A stretch of 64,000 nt of DNA from Macropodus opercularis (lineage: Eukaryota > Chordata > Actinopteri > Anabantiformes > Osphronemidae): contig CM061097.1 of the NCBI GenBank assembly GCA_030770545.1, positions 19,610,501 through 19,674,500 on the forward strand, read 5' to 3'. This document shows positions 1 through 13,200 of this stretch, piece after piece; positions within the stretch are counted from its first letter, which is position 1; every line of letters starts with the position of its first letter. The notes below the pieces were generated by a model. It made no database searches. It saw only the letters and a list, made by a program, of their open reading frames with translations, and was not told the origin of the DNA. Made by a program: the position numbers and the translations under genes.

Positions 1-3000
1 AGAACGTTTGCTTTTCTCTGACTTTGTACTAACTATCACTGACTGCAATGAAGAACGTTTGCTTTTCTCTAACTTTGTACTAACTATCACTGACTATAAT
101 GAAGAACGTTTGCTTTTCTCTGACTTTGTACTAACTATCACTGACTGCAATGAAGAACGTTTGCTTTTCTCTAACTTTGTACTAACTATCGCTGACTGCA
201 ATGAAGAACGCTTGCTATTCTCTGACTTTGTACTAACTATCGCTGATTGCAATGAAGAACGTTTGCTTTTCTCTAACTTTGTACTAACTATCGCTGACTG
301 CAATGAAGAACGTTTGCTTTTCTCTAACTTTGTACTAACTATCGCTGACTGCAATGAAGAACGCTTGCTTTTCTCTAACTTTGTACTAACTATCGCTGAC
401 TGCAATAAGGAACGCTTGCTTTTCTCTGACGTTGTAAAAACTATCACTGACTGCAATGAAGAACGTTTACTTTTCTCTAACTTTGTAATAAGTGTCGCTG
501 ACTGCAATGAAGAACGCTTGCTTTTCTCTGACTTTGTACTAACTATCGCTGACTGCAATGAAGAACGTTTGCTTTTCTCTAACTTTGTACTAACTATCGC
601 TGCCTGCAATGAAGAACGCTTGCTTTTCTCTAACTTTGTACTAACTATCGCTGCCTGCAATGAAGAACGCTTGCTTTTCTCTGACTTTGTACTAACTATC
701 GCTGCCTGCAATGAAGAACGCTTGCTTTTCTCTGATATTGTACTAACTATCGCTGCCTGCAATGAAGAACGCTTGCTTTTCTCTAACTTTGTACTAACTA
801 TCGCTGCCTGCAATGAAGAACGCTTGCTTTTCTCTGATATTGTACTAACTATCGCTGCCTGCAATGAAGAACGCTTGCTTTTCTCTAACTTTGTACTAAC
901 TATCGCTGCCTGCAATGAAGAACGTTTGCTTTTCTCTAACTTTGTACTAACTATCGCTGCCTGCAATGAAGAACGCTTGCTTTTCTCTAACTTTGTACTA
1001 ACTATCGCTGACTGCAATGAAGAACGTTTGCTTTTCTCTAACTTTGTACTAACTATCGCTAATTGCAATGAAGAACGTTTGCTTTTCTCTAACTTTGTAC
1101 TATCGCTGCCTGCAATGAAGAACGCTTGCTTTTCTCTGATATTGTACTAACTATCGCTGCCTGCAATGAAGAACGCTTGCTTTTCTCTAACTTTGTACTA
1201 ACTATCGCTGCCTGCAATGAAGAACGTTTGCTTTTCTCTAACTTTGTACTAACTATCGCTGCCTGCAATGAAGAACGTTTGCTTTTCTCTAACTTTGTAC
1301 TAACTATCGCTGCCTGCAATGAAGAACGTTTGCTTTTCTCTAACTTTGTACTAACTATCGCTGCCTGCAATGAAGAACGTTTGCTTTTCTCTAACTTTGT
1401 ACTAACTATCGCTGCCTGCAATGAAGAACGTTTGCTTTTCTCTAACTTTGTACTAACTATCGCTGCCTGCAATGAAGAACGTTTGCTTTTCTCTAACTTT
1501 GTACTAACTATCGCTGCCTGCAATGAAGAACGTTTGCTTTTCTCTAACTTTGTACTAACTATCGCTGACTGCAATGAAGAACGCTTGCTTTTCTCTAACT
1601 TTGTACTAACTATCGCTGCCTGCAATGAAGAACGTTTGCTTTTCTCTAACTTTGTACTAACTATCGCTAATTGCAATGAAGAACGCTTGCTTTTCTCTGA
1701 CTTTGTACTAACTATCGCTGACTGCAATGAAGAACGTTTGCTTTTCTCTAACTTTGTACTAACTATCGCTAATTGCAATGAAGAACGCTTGCTTTTCTCT
1801 AACTTTGTACTAACTATCGCTGACTGCAATGAAGAACGTTTGCTTTTCTCTAACTTTGTACTAACTATCGCTAATTGCAATGAAGAACGTTTGCTTTTCT
1901 CTAACTTTGTACTATCGCTGCCTGCAATGAAGAACGTTTGCTTTTCTCTGACTTTGTACTAACTATCGCTGACTGCAATGAAGAACGTTTGCTTTTCTCT
2001 AACTTTGTACTAACTATCGCTAATTGCAATGAAGAACGTTTGCTTTTCTCTAACTTTGTACTAACTATCGCTAATTGCAATGAAGAACGTTTGCTTTTCT
2101 CTAACTTTGTACTAACTATCGCTGACTGCAATGAAGAACGCTTGCTTTTCTCTGACTTTGTACTAACTATCGCTGACTGCAATGAAGAACGCTTGCTTTT
2201 CTCTGACTTTGTACTAACTATCGCTGACTGCAATGAAGAACGCTTGCTTTTCTCTGACTTTGTACTAACTATCGCTGACTGCAATGAAGAACGCTTGCTT
2301 TTCTCTGACTTTGTACTAACTATCGCTGTCTGCAATGAAGAACGTTTGCTTTTCTCTGACTTTGTACTAACTATCGCTGACTGCAATGAAGAACGCTTGC
2401 TTTTCTCTGACTTTGTACTAACTATCGCTGTCTGCAATGAAGAACGTTTGCTTTTCTCTGATATTGTACTAACTATCGCTGACTGCAATGAAGAACGTTT
2501 GCTTTTCTCTAACTTTGTACTAACTATCGCTGATTGCAATGAAGAACGTTTGCTTTTCTCTAACTTTGTACTAACTATCGCTGACTGCAATGAAGAACGT
2601 TTGCTTTTCTCTAACTTTGTACTAACTATCGCTGACTGCAATGAAGAACGCTTGCTTTTCTCTAACTTTGTACTATCGCTGACTGCAATGAAGAACGTTT
2701 GCTTTTCTCTAACTTTGTACTAACTATCGCTGATTGCAATGAAGAACGCTTGCTTTTCTCTAACTTTGTACTATCGCTGACTGCAATGAAGAACGTTTGC
2801 TTTTCTCTAACTTTGTACTAACTATCGCTGATTGCAATGAAGAACGCTTGCTTTTCTCTAACTTTGTACTATCGCTGACTACAATGAAGAACGCTTGCTT
2901 TTCTCTGACTTTGTACTAACTATCGCTGTCTGCAATGAAGAACGTTTGCTTTTCTCTAACTTTGTACTAACTATCGCTGACTGCAATGAAGAACGTTTGC

Positions 3001-6000
3001 TTTTCTCTAACTTTGTACTAACTATCGCTGACTGCAATGAAGAACGCTTGCTTTTCTCTAACTTTGTACTAACTATCGCTGATTGCAATGAAGAACGCTT
3101 GCTTTTCTCTAACTTTGTACTATCGCTGACTACAATGAAGAACGCTTGCTTTTCTCTAACTTTGTACTATCGCTGACTGCAATGAAGAACGTTTGCTTTT
3201 CTCTAACTTTGTACTAACTATCGCTGATTGCAATGAAGAACGCTTGCTTTTCTCTAACTTTGTACTATCGCTGACTACAATGAAGAACGCTTGCTTTTCT
3301 CTGACTTTGTACTAACTATCGCTGTCTGCAATGAAGAACGTTTGCTTTTCTCTGACTTTGTACTAACTATCGCTGTCTGCAATGAAGAACGTTTGCTTTT
3401 CTCTGATATTGTACTAACTATCGCTGACTGCAATGAAGAACGTTTGCTTTTCTCTAACTTTGTACTAACTATCGCTGATTGCAATGAAGAACGTTTGCTT
3501 TTCTCTAACTTTGTACTAACTATCGCTGACTGCAATGAAGAACGCTTGCTTTTCTCTAACTTTGTACTATCGCTGTCTGCAATGAAGAACGTTTGCTTTT
3601 CTCTGATATTGTACTAACTATCGCTGCCTGCAATGAAGAACGCTTGCTTTTCTCTAACTTTGTACTAACTATCGCTGCCTGCAATGAAGAACGTTTGCTT
3701 TTCTCTGACTTTGTACTAACTATCGCTGTCTGCAATGAAGAACGCTTGCTTTTCTCTAACTTTGTACTAACTATCGCTGCCTGCAATGAAGAACGCTTGC
3801 TTTTCTCTAACTTTGTACTAACTATCGCTGCCTGCAATGAAGAACGCTTGCTTTTCTCTGACTTTGTACTAACTATCGCTGTCTGCAATGAAGAACGTTT
3901 GCTTTTCTTTGACTTTGTACTAACTATCGCTGTCTGCAATGAAGAACGTTTGCTTTTCTCTGACTTTGTACTAACTATCGCTGTCTGCAATGAAGAACGT
4001 TTGCTTTTCTCTGATATTGTACTAACTATCGCTGACTGCAATGAAGAACGTTTGCTTTTCTCTAACTTTGTACTAACTATCGCTGATTGCAATGAAGAAC
4101 GTTTGCTTTTCTCTAACTTTGTACTAACTATCGCTGACTGCAATGAAGAACGCTTGCTTTTCTCTAACTTTGTACTATCGCTGTCTGCAATGAAGAACGT
4201 TTGCTTTTCTCTGATATTGTACTAACTATCGCTGCCTGCAATGAAGAACGCTTGCTTTTCTCTAACTTTGTACTAACTATCGCTGCCTGCAATGAAGAAC
4301 GTTTGCTTTTCTCTAACTTTGTACTAACTATCGCTGCCTGCAATGAAGAACGCTTGCTTTTCTCTAACTTTGTACTAACTATCGCTGCCTGCAATGAAGA
4401 ACGCTTGCTTTTCTCTGACTTTGTACTAACTATCGCTGTCTGCAATGAAGAACGTTTGCTTTTCTTTGACTTTGTACTAACTATCGCTGACTGCAATGAA
4501 GAACGTTTGCTTTTTTCTGACTTTGTACTAACTATCGCTGACTGCAATGAAGAACGTTTGCTTTTTTCTGACTTTGTACTAACTATCGCTGACTGCAATG
4601 AAGAACGTTTGCTTTTCTCTGACTTTGTACTAACTATCGCTGACTGCAATGAAGAACGTTTGCTTTTCTCTGACTTTGTACTAACTATCGCTGACTGCAA
4701 TGAAGAACGTTTGCTTTTCTCTGACTTTGTACTAACTATCGCTGACTGCAATGAAGAACGCTTGCTTTTCTCTAACTTTGTACTAACTATCGCTGACTGC
4801 AATGAAGAACGTTTGCTTTTCTCTAACTTTGTACTAACTATCGCTAATTGCAATGAAGAACGTTTGCTTTTCTCTAACTTTGTACTATCGCTGCCTGCAA
4901 TGAAGAACGTTTGCTTTTCTCTGACTTTGTACTAACTATCGCTGACTGCAATGAAGAACGTTTGCTTTTCTCTAACTTTGTACTAACTATCGCTAATTGC
5001 AATGAAGAACGTTTGCTTTTCTCTAACTTTGTACTAACTATCGCTGACTGCAATGAAGAACGCTTGCTTTTCTCTGACTTTGTACTAACTATCGCTGACT
5101 GCAATGAAGAACGCTTGCTTTTCTCTAACTTTGTACTATCGCTGCCTGCAATGAAGAACGTTTGCTTTTCTCTGACTTTGTACTAACTATCGCTGACTGC
5201 AATGAAGAACGTTTGCTTTTCTCTAACTTTGTACTAACTATCGCTAATTGCAATGAAGAACGTTTGCTTTTCTCTAACTTTGTACTAACTATCGCTGACT
5301 GCAATGAAGAACGCTTGCTTTTCTCTGACTTTGTACTAACTATCGCTGACTGCAATGAAGAACGCTTGCTTTTCTCTAACTTTGTTCTATCGCTGACTGC
5401 AATGAAGAACGCTTGCTTTTCTCTGACTTTGTACTAACTATCGCTGACTGCAATGAAGAACGCTTGCTTTTCTCTGACTTTGTACTAACTATCGCTGTCT
5501 GCAATGAAGAACGTTTGCTTTTCTCTGACTTTGTACTAACTATCGCTGACTGCAATGAAGAACGCTTGCTTTTCTCTGACTTTGTACTAACTATCGCTGT
5601 CTGCAATGAAGAACGTTTGCTTTTCTCTGACTTTGTACTAACTATCGCTGACTGCAATGAAGAACGTTTGCTTTTCTCTAACTTTGTACTAACTATCGCT
5701 GACTGCAATGAAGAACGCTTGCTTTTCTCTGACTTTGTACTAACTATCGCTGACTGCAATGAAGAACGCTTGCTTTTCTCTGACTTTGTACTAACTATCG
5801 CTGTCTGCAATGAAGAACGTTTGCTTTTCTCTGACTTTGTACTAACTATCGCTGACTGCAATGAAGAACGCTTGCTTTTCTCTGACTTTGTACTAACTAT
5901 CGCTGTCTGCAATGAAGAACGTTTGCTTTTCTCTGACTTTGTACTAACTATCGCTGACTGCAATGAAGAACGTTTGCTTTTCTCTAACTTTGTACTAACT

Positions 6001-9000
6001 ATCGCTGACTGCAATGAAGAACGCTTGCTTTTCTCTAACTTTGTACTATCGCTGACTGCAATGAAGAACGTTTGCTTTTCTCTAACTTTGTACTAACTAT
6101 CGCTGATTGCAATGAAGAACGCTTGCTTTTCTCTAACTTTGTACTATCGCTGACTGCAATGAAGAACGTTTGCTTTTCTCTAACTTTGTACTAACTATCG
6201 CTGATTGCAATGAAGAACGCTTGCTTTTCTCTAACTTTGTACTATCGCTGACTACAATGAAGAACGCTTGCTTTTCTCTGACTTTGTACTAACTATCGCT
6301 GTCTGCAATGAAGAACGTTTGCTTTTCTCTAACTTTGTACTAACTATCGCTGACTGCAATGAAGAACGTTTGCTTTTCTCTAACTTTGTACTAACTATCG
6401 CTGACTGCAATGAAGAACGCTTGCTTTTCTCTAACTTTGTACTAACTATCGCTGATTGCAATGAAGAACGCTTGCTTTTCTCTAACTTTGTACTATCGCT
6501 GACTACAATGAAGAACGCTTGCTTTTCTCTAACTTTGTACTATCGCTGACTGCAATGAAGAACGTTTGCTTTTCTCTAACTTTGTACTAACTATCGCTGA
6601 TTGCAATGAAGAACGCTTGCTTTTCTCTAACTTTGTACTATCGCTGACTACAATGAAGAACGCTTGCTTTTCTCTAACTTTGTACTATCGCTGACTGCAA
6701 TGAAGAACGTTTGCTTTTCTCTAACTTTGTACTAACTATCGCTGATTGCAATGAAGAACGCTTGCTTTTCTCTAACTTTGTACTATCGCTGACTACAATG
6801 AAGAACGCTTGCTTTTCTCTGACTTTGTACTAACTATCGCTGTCTGCAATGAAGAACGTTTGCTTTTCTCTGACTTTGTACTAACTATCGCTGTCTGCAA
6901 TGAAGAACGTTTGCTTTTCTCTGATATTGTACTAACTATCGCTGACTGCAATGAAGAACGTTTGCTTTTCTCTAACTTTGTACTAACTATCGCTGATTGC
7001 AATGAAGAACGTTTGCTTTTCTCTGACTTTGTACTAACTATCGCTGACTGCAATGAAGAACGCTTGCTTTTCTCTAACTTTGTACTATCGCTGTCTGCAA
7101 TGAAGAACGTTTGCTTTTCTCTGACTTTGTACTAACTATCGCTGACTGCAATGAAGAACGTTTGCTTTTCTCTAACTTTGTACTAACTATCGCTGCCTGC
7201 AATGAAGAACGCTTGCTTTTCTCTGACTTTGTACTAACTATCGCTGTCTGCAATGAAGAACGTTTGCTTTTCTTTGACTTTGTACTAACTATCGCTGACT
7301 GCAATGAAGAACGTTTGCTTTTTTCTGACTTTGTACTAACTATCGCTGACTGCAATGAAGAACGTTTGCTTTTTTCTGACTTTGTACTAACTATCGCTGA
7401 CTGCAATGAAGAACGTTTGCTTTTCTCTGACTTTGTACTAACTATCGCTGACTGCAATGAAGAACGTTTGCTTTTCTCTGACTTTGTACTAACTATCGCT
7501 GACTGCAATGAAGAACGTTTGCTTTTCTCTGACTTTGTACTAACTATCGCTGACTGCAATGAAGAACGCTTGCTTTTCTCTAACTTTGTACTAACTATCG
7601 CTGACTGCAATGAAGAACGTTTGCTTTTCTCTAACTTTGTACTAACTATCGCTAATTGCAATGAAGAACGTTTGCTTTTCTCTAACTTTGTACTATCGCT
7701 GCCTGCAATGAAGAACGTTTGCTTTTCTCTGACTTTGTACTAACTATCGCTGACTGCAATGAAGAACGTTTGCTTTTCTCTAACTTTGTACTAACTATCG
7801 CTAATTGCAATGAAGAACGTTTGCTTTTCTCTAACTTTGTACTAACTATCGCTAATTGCAATGAAGAACGTTTGCTTTTCTCTAACTTTGTACTAACTAT
7901 CGCTGACTGCAATGAAGAACGCTTGCTTTTCTCTGACTTTGTACTAACTATCGCTGACTGCAATGAAGAACGCTTGCTTTTCTCTGACTTTGTACTAACT
8001 ATCGCTGTCTGCAATGAAGAACGCTTGCTTTTCTCTGACTTTGTACTAACTATCGCTGACTGCAATGAAGAACGCTTGCTTTTCTCTGACTTTGTACTAA
8101 CTATCGCTGTCTGCAATGAAGAACGTTTGCTTTTCTCTGACTTTGTACTAACTATCGCTGACTGCAATGAAGAACGCTTGCTTTTCTCTGACTTTGTACT
8201 AACTATCGCTGTCTGCAATGAAGAACGTTTGCTTTTCTCTGATATTGTACTAACTATCGCTGACTGCAATGAAGAACGTTTGCTTTTCTCTAACTTTGTA
8301 CTAACTATCGCTGATTGCAATGAAGAACGTTTGCTTTTCTCTAACTTTGTACTAACTATCGCTGACTGCAATGAAGAACGTTTGCTTTTCTCTGACTTTG
8401 TACTAACTATCGCTGACTGCAATGAAGAACGCTTGCTTTTCTCTAACTTTGTACTATCGCTGACTGCAATGAAGAACGTTTGCTTTTCTCTAACTTTGTA
8501 CTAACTATCGCTGATTGCAATGAAGAACGCTTGCTTTTCTCTAACTTTGTACTATCGCTGACTGCAATGAAGAACGTTTGCTTTTCTCTAACTTTGTACT
8601 AACTATCGCTGATTGCAATGAAGAACGCTTGCTTTTCTCTAACTTTGTACTATCGCTGACTACAATGAAGAACGTTTGCTTTTCTCTAACTTTGTACTAA
8701 CTATCGCTGATTGCAATGAAGAACGCTTGCTTTTCTCTAACTTTGTACTATCGCTGACTACAATGAAGAACGCTTGCTTTTCTCTAACTTTGTACTATCG
8801 CTGACTGCAATGAAGAACGTTTGCTTTTCTCTAACTTTGTACTAACTATCGCTGATTGCAATGAAGAACGCTTGCTTTTCTCTAACTTTGTACTATCGCT
8901 GACTACAATGAAGAACGCTTGCTTTTCTCTAACTTTGTACTATCGCTGACTGCAATGAAGAACGTTTGCTTTTCTCTAACTTTGTACTAACTATCGCTGA

Positions 9001-10800
9001 TTGCAATGAAGAACGCTTGCTTTTCTCTAACTTTGTACTATCGCTGACTACAATGAAGAACGCTTGCTTTTCTCTGACTTTGTACTAACTATCGCTGTCT
9101 GCAATGAAGAACGTTTGCTTTTCTCTGACTTTGTACTAACTATCGCTGTCTGCAATGAAGAACGTTTGCTTTTCTCTGATATTGTACTAACTATCGCTGA
9201 CTGCAATGAAGAACGTTTGCTTTTCTCTAACTTTGTACTAACTATCGCTGATTGCAATGAAGAACGTTTGCTTTTCTCTAACTTTGTACTAACTATCGCT
9301 GACTGCAATGAAGAACGCTTGCTTTTCTCTAACTTTGTACTATCGCTGTCTGCAATGAAGAACGTTTGCTTTTCTCTGATATTGTACTAACTATCGCTGT
9401 CTGCAATGAAGAACGCTTGCTTTTCTCTAACTTTGTACTAACTATCGCTGCCTGCAATGAAGAACGCTTGCTTTTCTCTAACTTTGTACTAACTATCGCT
9501 GCCTGCAATGAAGAACGCTTGCTTTTCTCTGACTTTGTACTAACTATCGCTGTCTGCAATGAAGAACGTTTGCTTTTCTTTGACTTTGTACTAACTATCG
9601 CTGTCTGCAATGAAGAACGTTTGCTTTTCTCTGACTTTGTACTAACTATCGCTGTCTGCAATGAAGAACGTTTGCTTTTCTCTGATATTGTACTAACTAT
9701 CGCTGACTGCAATGAAGAACGTTTGCTTTTCTCTAACTTTGTACTAACTATCGCTGATTGCAATGAAGAACGTTTGCTTTTCTCTAACTTTGTACTAACT
9801 ATCGCTGACTGCAATGAAGAACGCTTGCTTTTCTCTAACTTTGTACTATCGCTGTCTGCAATGAAGAACGTTTGCTTTTCTCTGATATTGTACTAACTAT
9901 CGCTGCCTGCAATGAAGAACGCTTGCTTTTCTCTAACTTTGTACTAACTATCGCTGCCTGCAATGAAGAACGTTTGCTTTTCTCTAACTTTGTACTAACT
10001 ATCGCTGCCTGCAATGAAGAACGCTTGCTTTTCTCTAACTTTGTACTAACTATCGCTGCCTGCAATGAAGAACGCTTGCTTTTCTCTGACTTTGTACTAA
10101 CTATCGCTGTCTGCAATGAAGAACGTTTGCTTTTCTTTGACTTTGTACTAACTATCGCTGACTGCAATGAAGAACGTTTGCTTTTTTCTGACTTTGTACT
10201 AACTATCGCTGACTGCAATGAAGAACGTTTGCTTTTTTCTGACTTTGTACTAACTATCGCTGACTGCAATGAAGAACGTTTGCTTTTCTCTGACTTTGTA
10301 CTAACTATCGCTGACTGCAATGAAGAACGTTTGCTTTTCTCTGACTTTGTACTAACTATCGCTGACTGCAATGAAGAACGTTTGCTTTTCTCTGACTTTG
10401 TACTAACTATCGCTGTCTGCAATGAAGAACGTTTGCTTTTCTTTGACTTTGTACTAACTATCGCTGACTGCAATGAAGAACGTTTGCTTTTTTCTGACTT
10501 TGTACTAACTATCGCTGACTGCAATGAAGAACGTTTGCTTTTTTCTGACTTTGTACTAACTATCGCTGACTGCAATGAAGAACGTTTGCTTTTCTCTGAC
10601 TTTGTACTAACTATCGCTGACTGCAATGAAGAACGTTTGCTTTTCTCTGACTTTGTACTAACTATCGCTGACTGCAATGAAGAACGTTTGCTTTTCTCTG
10701 ACTTTGTACTAACTATCGCTGACTGCAATGAAGAACGTTTGCTTTTCTTTGACTTTGTACTAACTATCGCTGTCTGCAATGAAGAACGTTTGCTTTTCTC
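1..10800. repeat. Satellite sub-block A (AAC / GCC / GTC variants)
   Basis: In this part the monomer commonly carries CTCTAAC and, in clusters, GCTGCC, GCTGTC, GCTAATT or CTGATATTG. Local higher-order duplication is visible: the stretch at 2,895-3,176 recurs at 6,268-6,549, the one at 3,291-3,617 recurs at 6,809-7,135 and 9,064-9,390, and the one at 1,938-2,723 recurs with few changes at 7,719-8,504. The most divergent monomers of the block lie at 420-500 (GTTGTAAAAACTATC, GTAATAAGTGTCGC). Confidence 0.85.
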
Positions 10801-13200
10801 TCACTTTGTACTATCGCTGACTGCAATGAAGAACGCTTGCTTTTCTCAGACTTTGTACTAACTATCGCTGATTGCAATGAAGAACGTTTGCTTTTCTCTG
10901 ACTTTGTACTAACTATCGCTGACTGCAATGAAGAACGTTTGCTTTTCCCTGACTTTGTACTATCTATCGCTGACTGCAATGAAGAACGCTTGCTTTTCTC
11001 TGACTTTGTACTGTCGCTGACCGCAATGAAGAACGTTTGCTTTTCTCTGACTTTGAACTAACTATCGCTGACTGCAATGAAGAACGTTTGCTTTTCTCTG
11101 ACTTTGTACTAACTATCGCTGACTGCAATGAAGAACGTTTGCTTTTCCCTGACTTTGTACTATCTATCGCTGACTGCAATGAAGAACGCTTGCTTTTCTC
11201 TGACTTTGTACTAACTATCGCTGTCTGCAATGAAGAACGTTTGCTTTTCTTTGACTTTGTACTAACTATCGCTGACTGCAATGAAGAACGTTTGCTTTTT
11301 TCTGACTTTGTACTAACTATCGCTGACTGCAATGAAGAACGTTTGCTTTTTTCTGACTTTGTACTAACTATCGCTGACTGCAATGAAGAACGTTTGCTTT
11401 TCTCTGACTTTGTACTAACTATCGCTGACTGCAATGAAGAACGTTTGCTTTTCTCTGACTTTGTACTAACTATCGCTGACTGCAATGAAGAACGTTTGCT
11501 TTTCTCTGACTTTGTACTAACTATCGCTGACTGCAATGAAGAACGCTTGCTTTTCTCTGACTTTGTTCTAACTATCACTGACTGCAATGAAGAACGTTTG
11601 CTTTTCTCTGACTTTGTACTAACTATCGCTGACTGCAATGAAGAACGTTTGCTTTTCTCTGACTTTGTACTAACTATCGCTGACTGCAATGAAGAACGCT
11701 TGCTTTTCTCTGACTTTGTTCTAACTATCGCTGACTGCAATGAAGAACGTTTGCTTTTCTTTGACTTTGTACTAACTATCGCTGTCTGCAATGAAGAACG
11801 TTTGCTTTTCCCTGACTTTGTACTATCTATCGCTGACTGCAATGAAGAACGCTTGCTTTTCTCTGACTTTGTACTGTCGCTGACCGCAATGAAGAACGTT
11901 TGCTTTTCTCTGACTTTGAACTAACTATCGCTGACTGCAATGAAGAACGTTTGCTTTTCTCTGACTTTGTACTAACTATCGCTGACTGCAATGAAGAACG
12001 TTTGCTTTTCTCTGACTTTGTACTAACTATCGCTGACTGCAATGAAGAACGTTTGCTTTTCCCTGACTTTGTACTATCTATCGCTGACTGAAATGAAGAA
12101 CGCTTGCTTTTCTCTGACTTTGTACTAACTATCGCTGACTGCAATGAAGAACGTTTGCTTTTCCCTGACTTTGTACTATCTATCGCTGACTGCAATGAAG
12201 AACGCTTGCTTTTCTCTGACTTTGTACTGTCGCTGACCGCAATGAAGAACGTTTGCTTTTCTCTGACTTTGAACTAACTATCGCTGACTGCAATGAAGAA
12301 CGTTTGCTTTTCTCTGACTTTGTACTAACTATCGCTGACTGCAATGAAGAACGTTTGCTTTTCTCTGACTTTGAACTAACTATCGCTGACTGCAATGAAG
12401 AACGTTTGCTTTTCTCTGACATTGTACTAACTATCACTGATTGCAATGAAGAACGTTTGCTTTTCTCTGACTGTGTACTAACTATCGCTGACTGCAAAGA
12501 AGAACGCTTGCTTTTCTCTGACTTTGTACTAACTATCGCTGACTGCAATGAAGAACGTTTGCTTTTCTCAGACTTTGTACTAACTATCGCTGATTGCAAT
12601 GAAGAACGTTTGCTTTTCTCTGACTTTGTAGTAACTATCGCTGACTGCAAAGAAGAACGTTTGCTTTTCTCTAACTTTGTACTAACTATCGCTGTCTGCA
12701 ATGAAGAACGTTTTCTTTTCTCTGACATTGTACTAACTATCGCTGACTGCAAAGAAGAACGTTTGCTTTTCTCTAACTTTGTACTAACTATCGCTGACTG
12801 CAATGAAGAACGTTTGCTTTTCTCTTACTTTGTACTGTCGCTGTCTGCAATGAAGAACGTTTGCTTTTCTCTAACTTTGTACTAACTATCGCTGACTGCA
12901 ATGAAGAACGTTTGCTTTTCTCTAACTTTGTACTAACTATCGCTGTCTGCAATGAAGAACGTTTGCTTTTCTCTGACATTGTACTAACTATCGCTGACTG
13001 CAAAGAAGAACGTTTGCTTTTCTCTAACTTTGTACTAACTATCGCTGACTGCAATGAAGAACGTTTGCTTTTCTCTTACTTTGTACTGTCGCTGTCTGCA
13101 ATGAAGAACGTTTGCTTTTCTCTGACTTTGTACTAACTGTCGCTGACTGCAATGAAGAACGTTTGCTTTTCTCTGACTTTGTACTATCGCTGACTGCAAT
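10801..13200. repeat. Satellite sub-block B (transition, TTTGAACTAAC and CCCTGAC variants)
   Basis: Here CTCTAAC becomes rarer and block-specific variants appear: TTTTCCCTGACTTTG, TTTGAACTAAC (near 11,053, 11,916, 12,269 and 12,371), CTGACATTG and AAAGAAGAACG. Three successive stretches starting near 11,037, 11,900 and 12,253 share the same variant order, which indicates local amplification of groups of monomers. Confidence 0.8.
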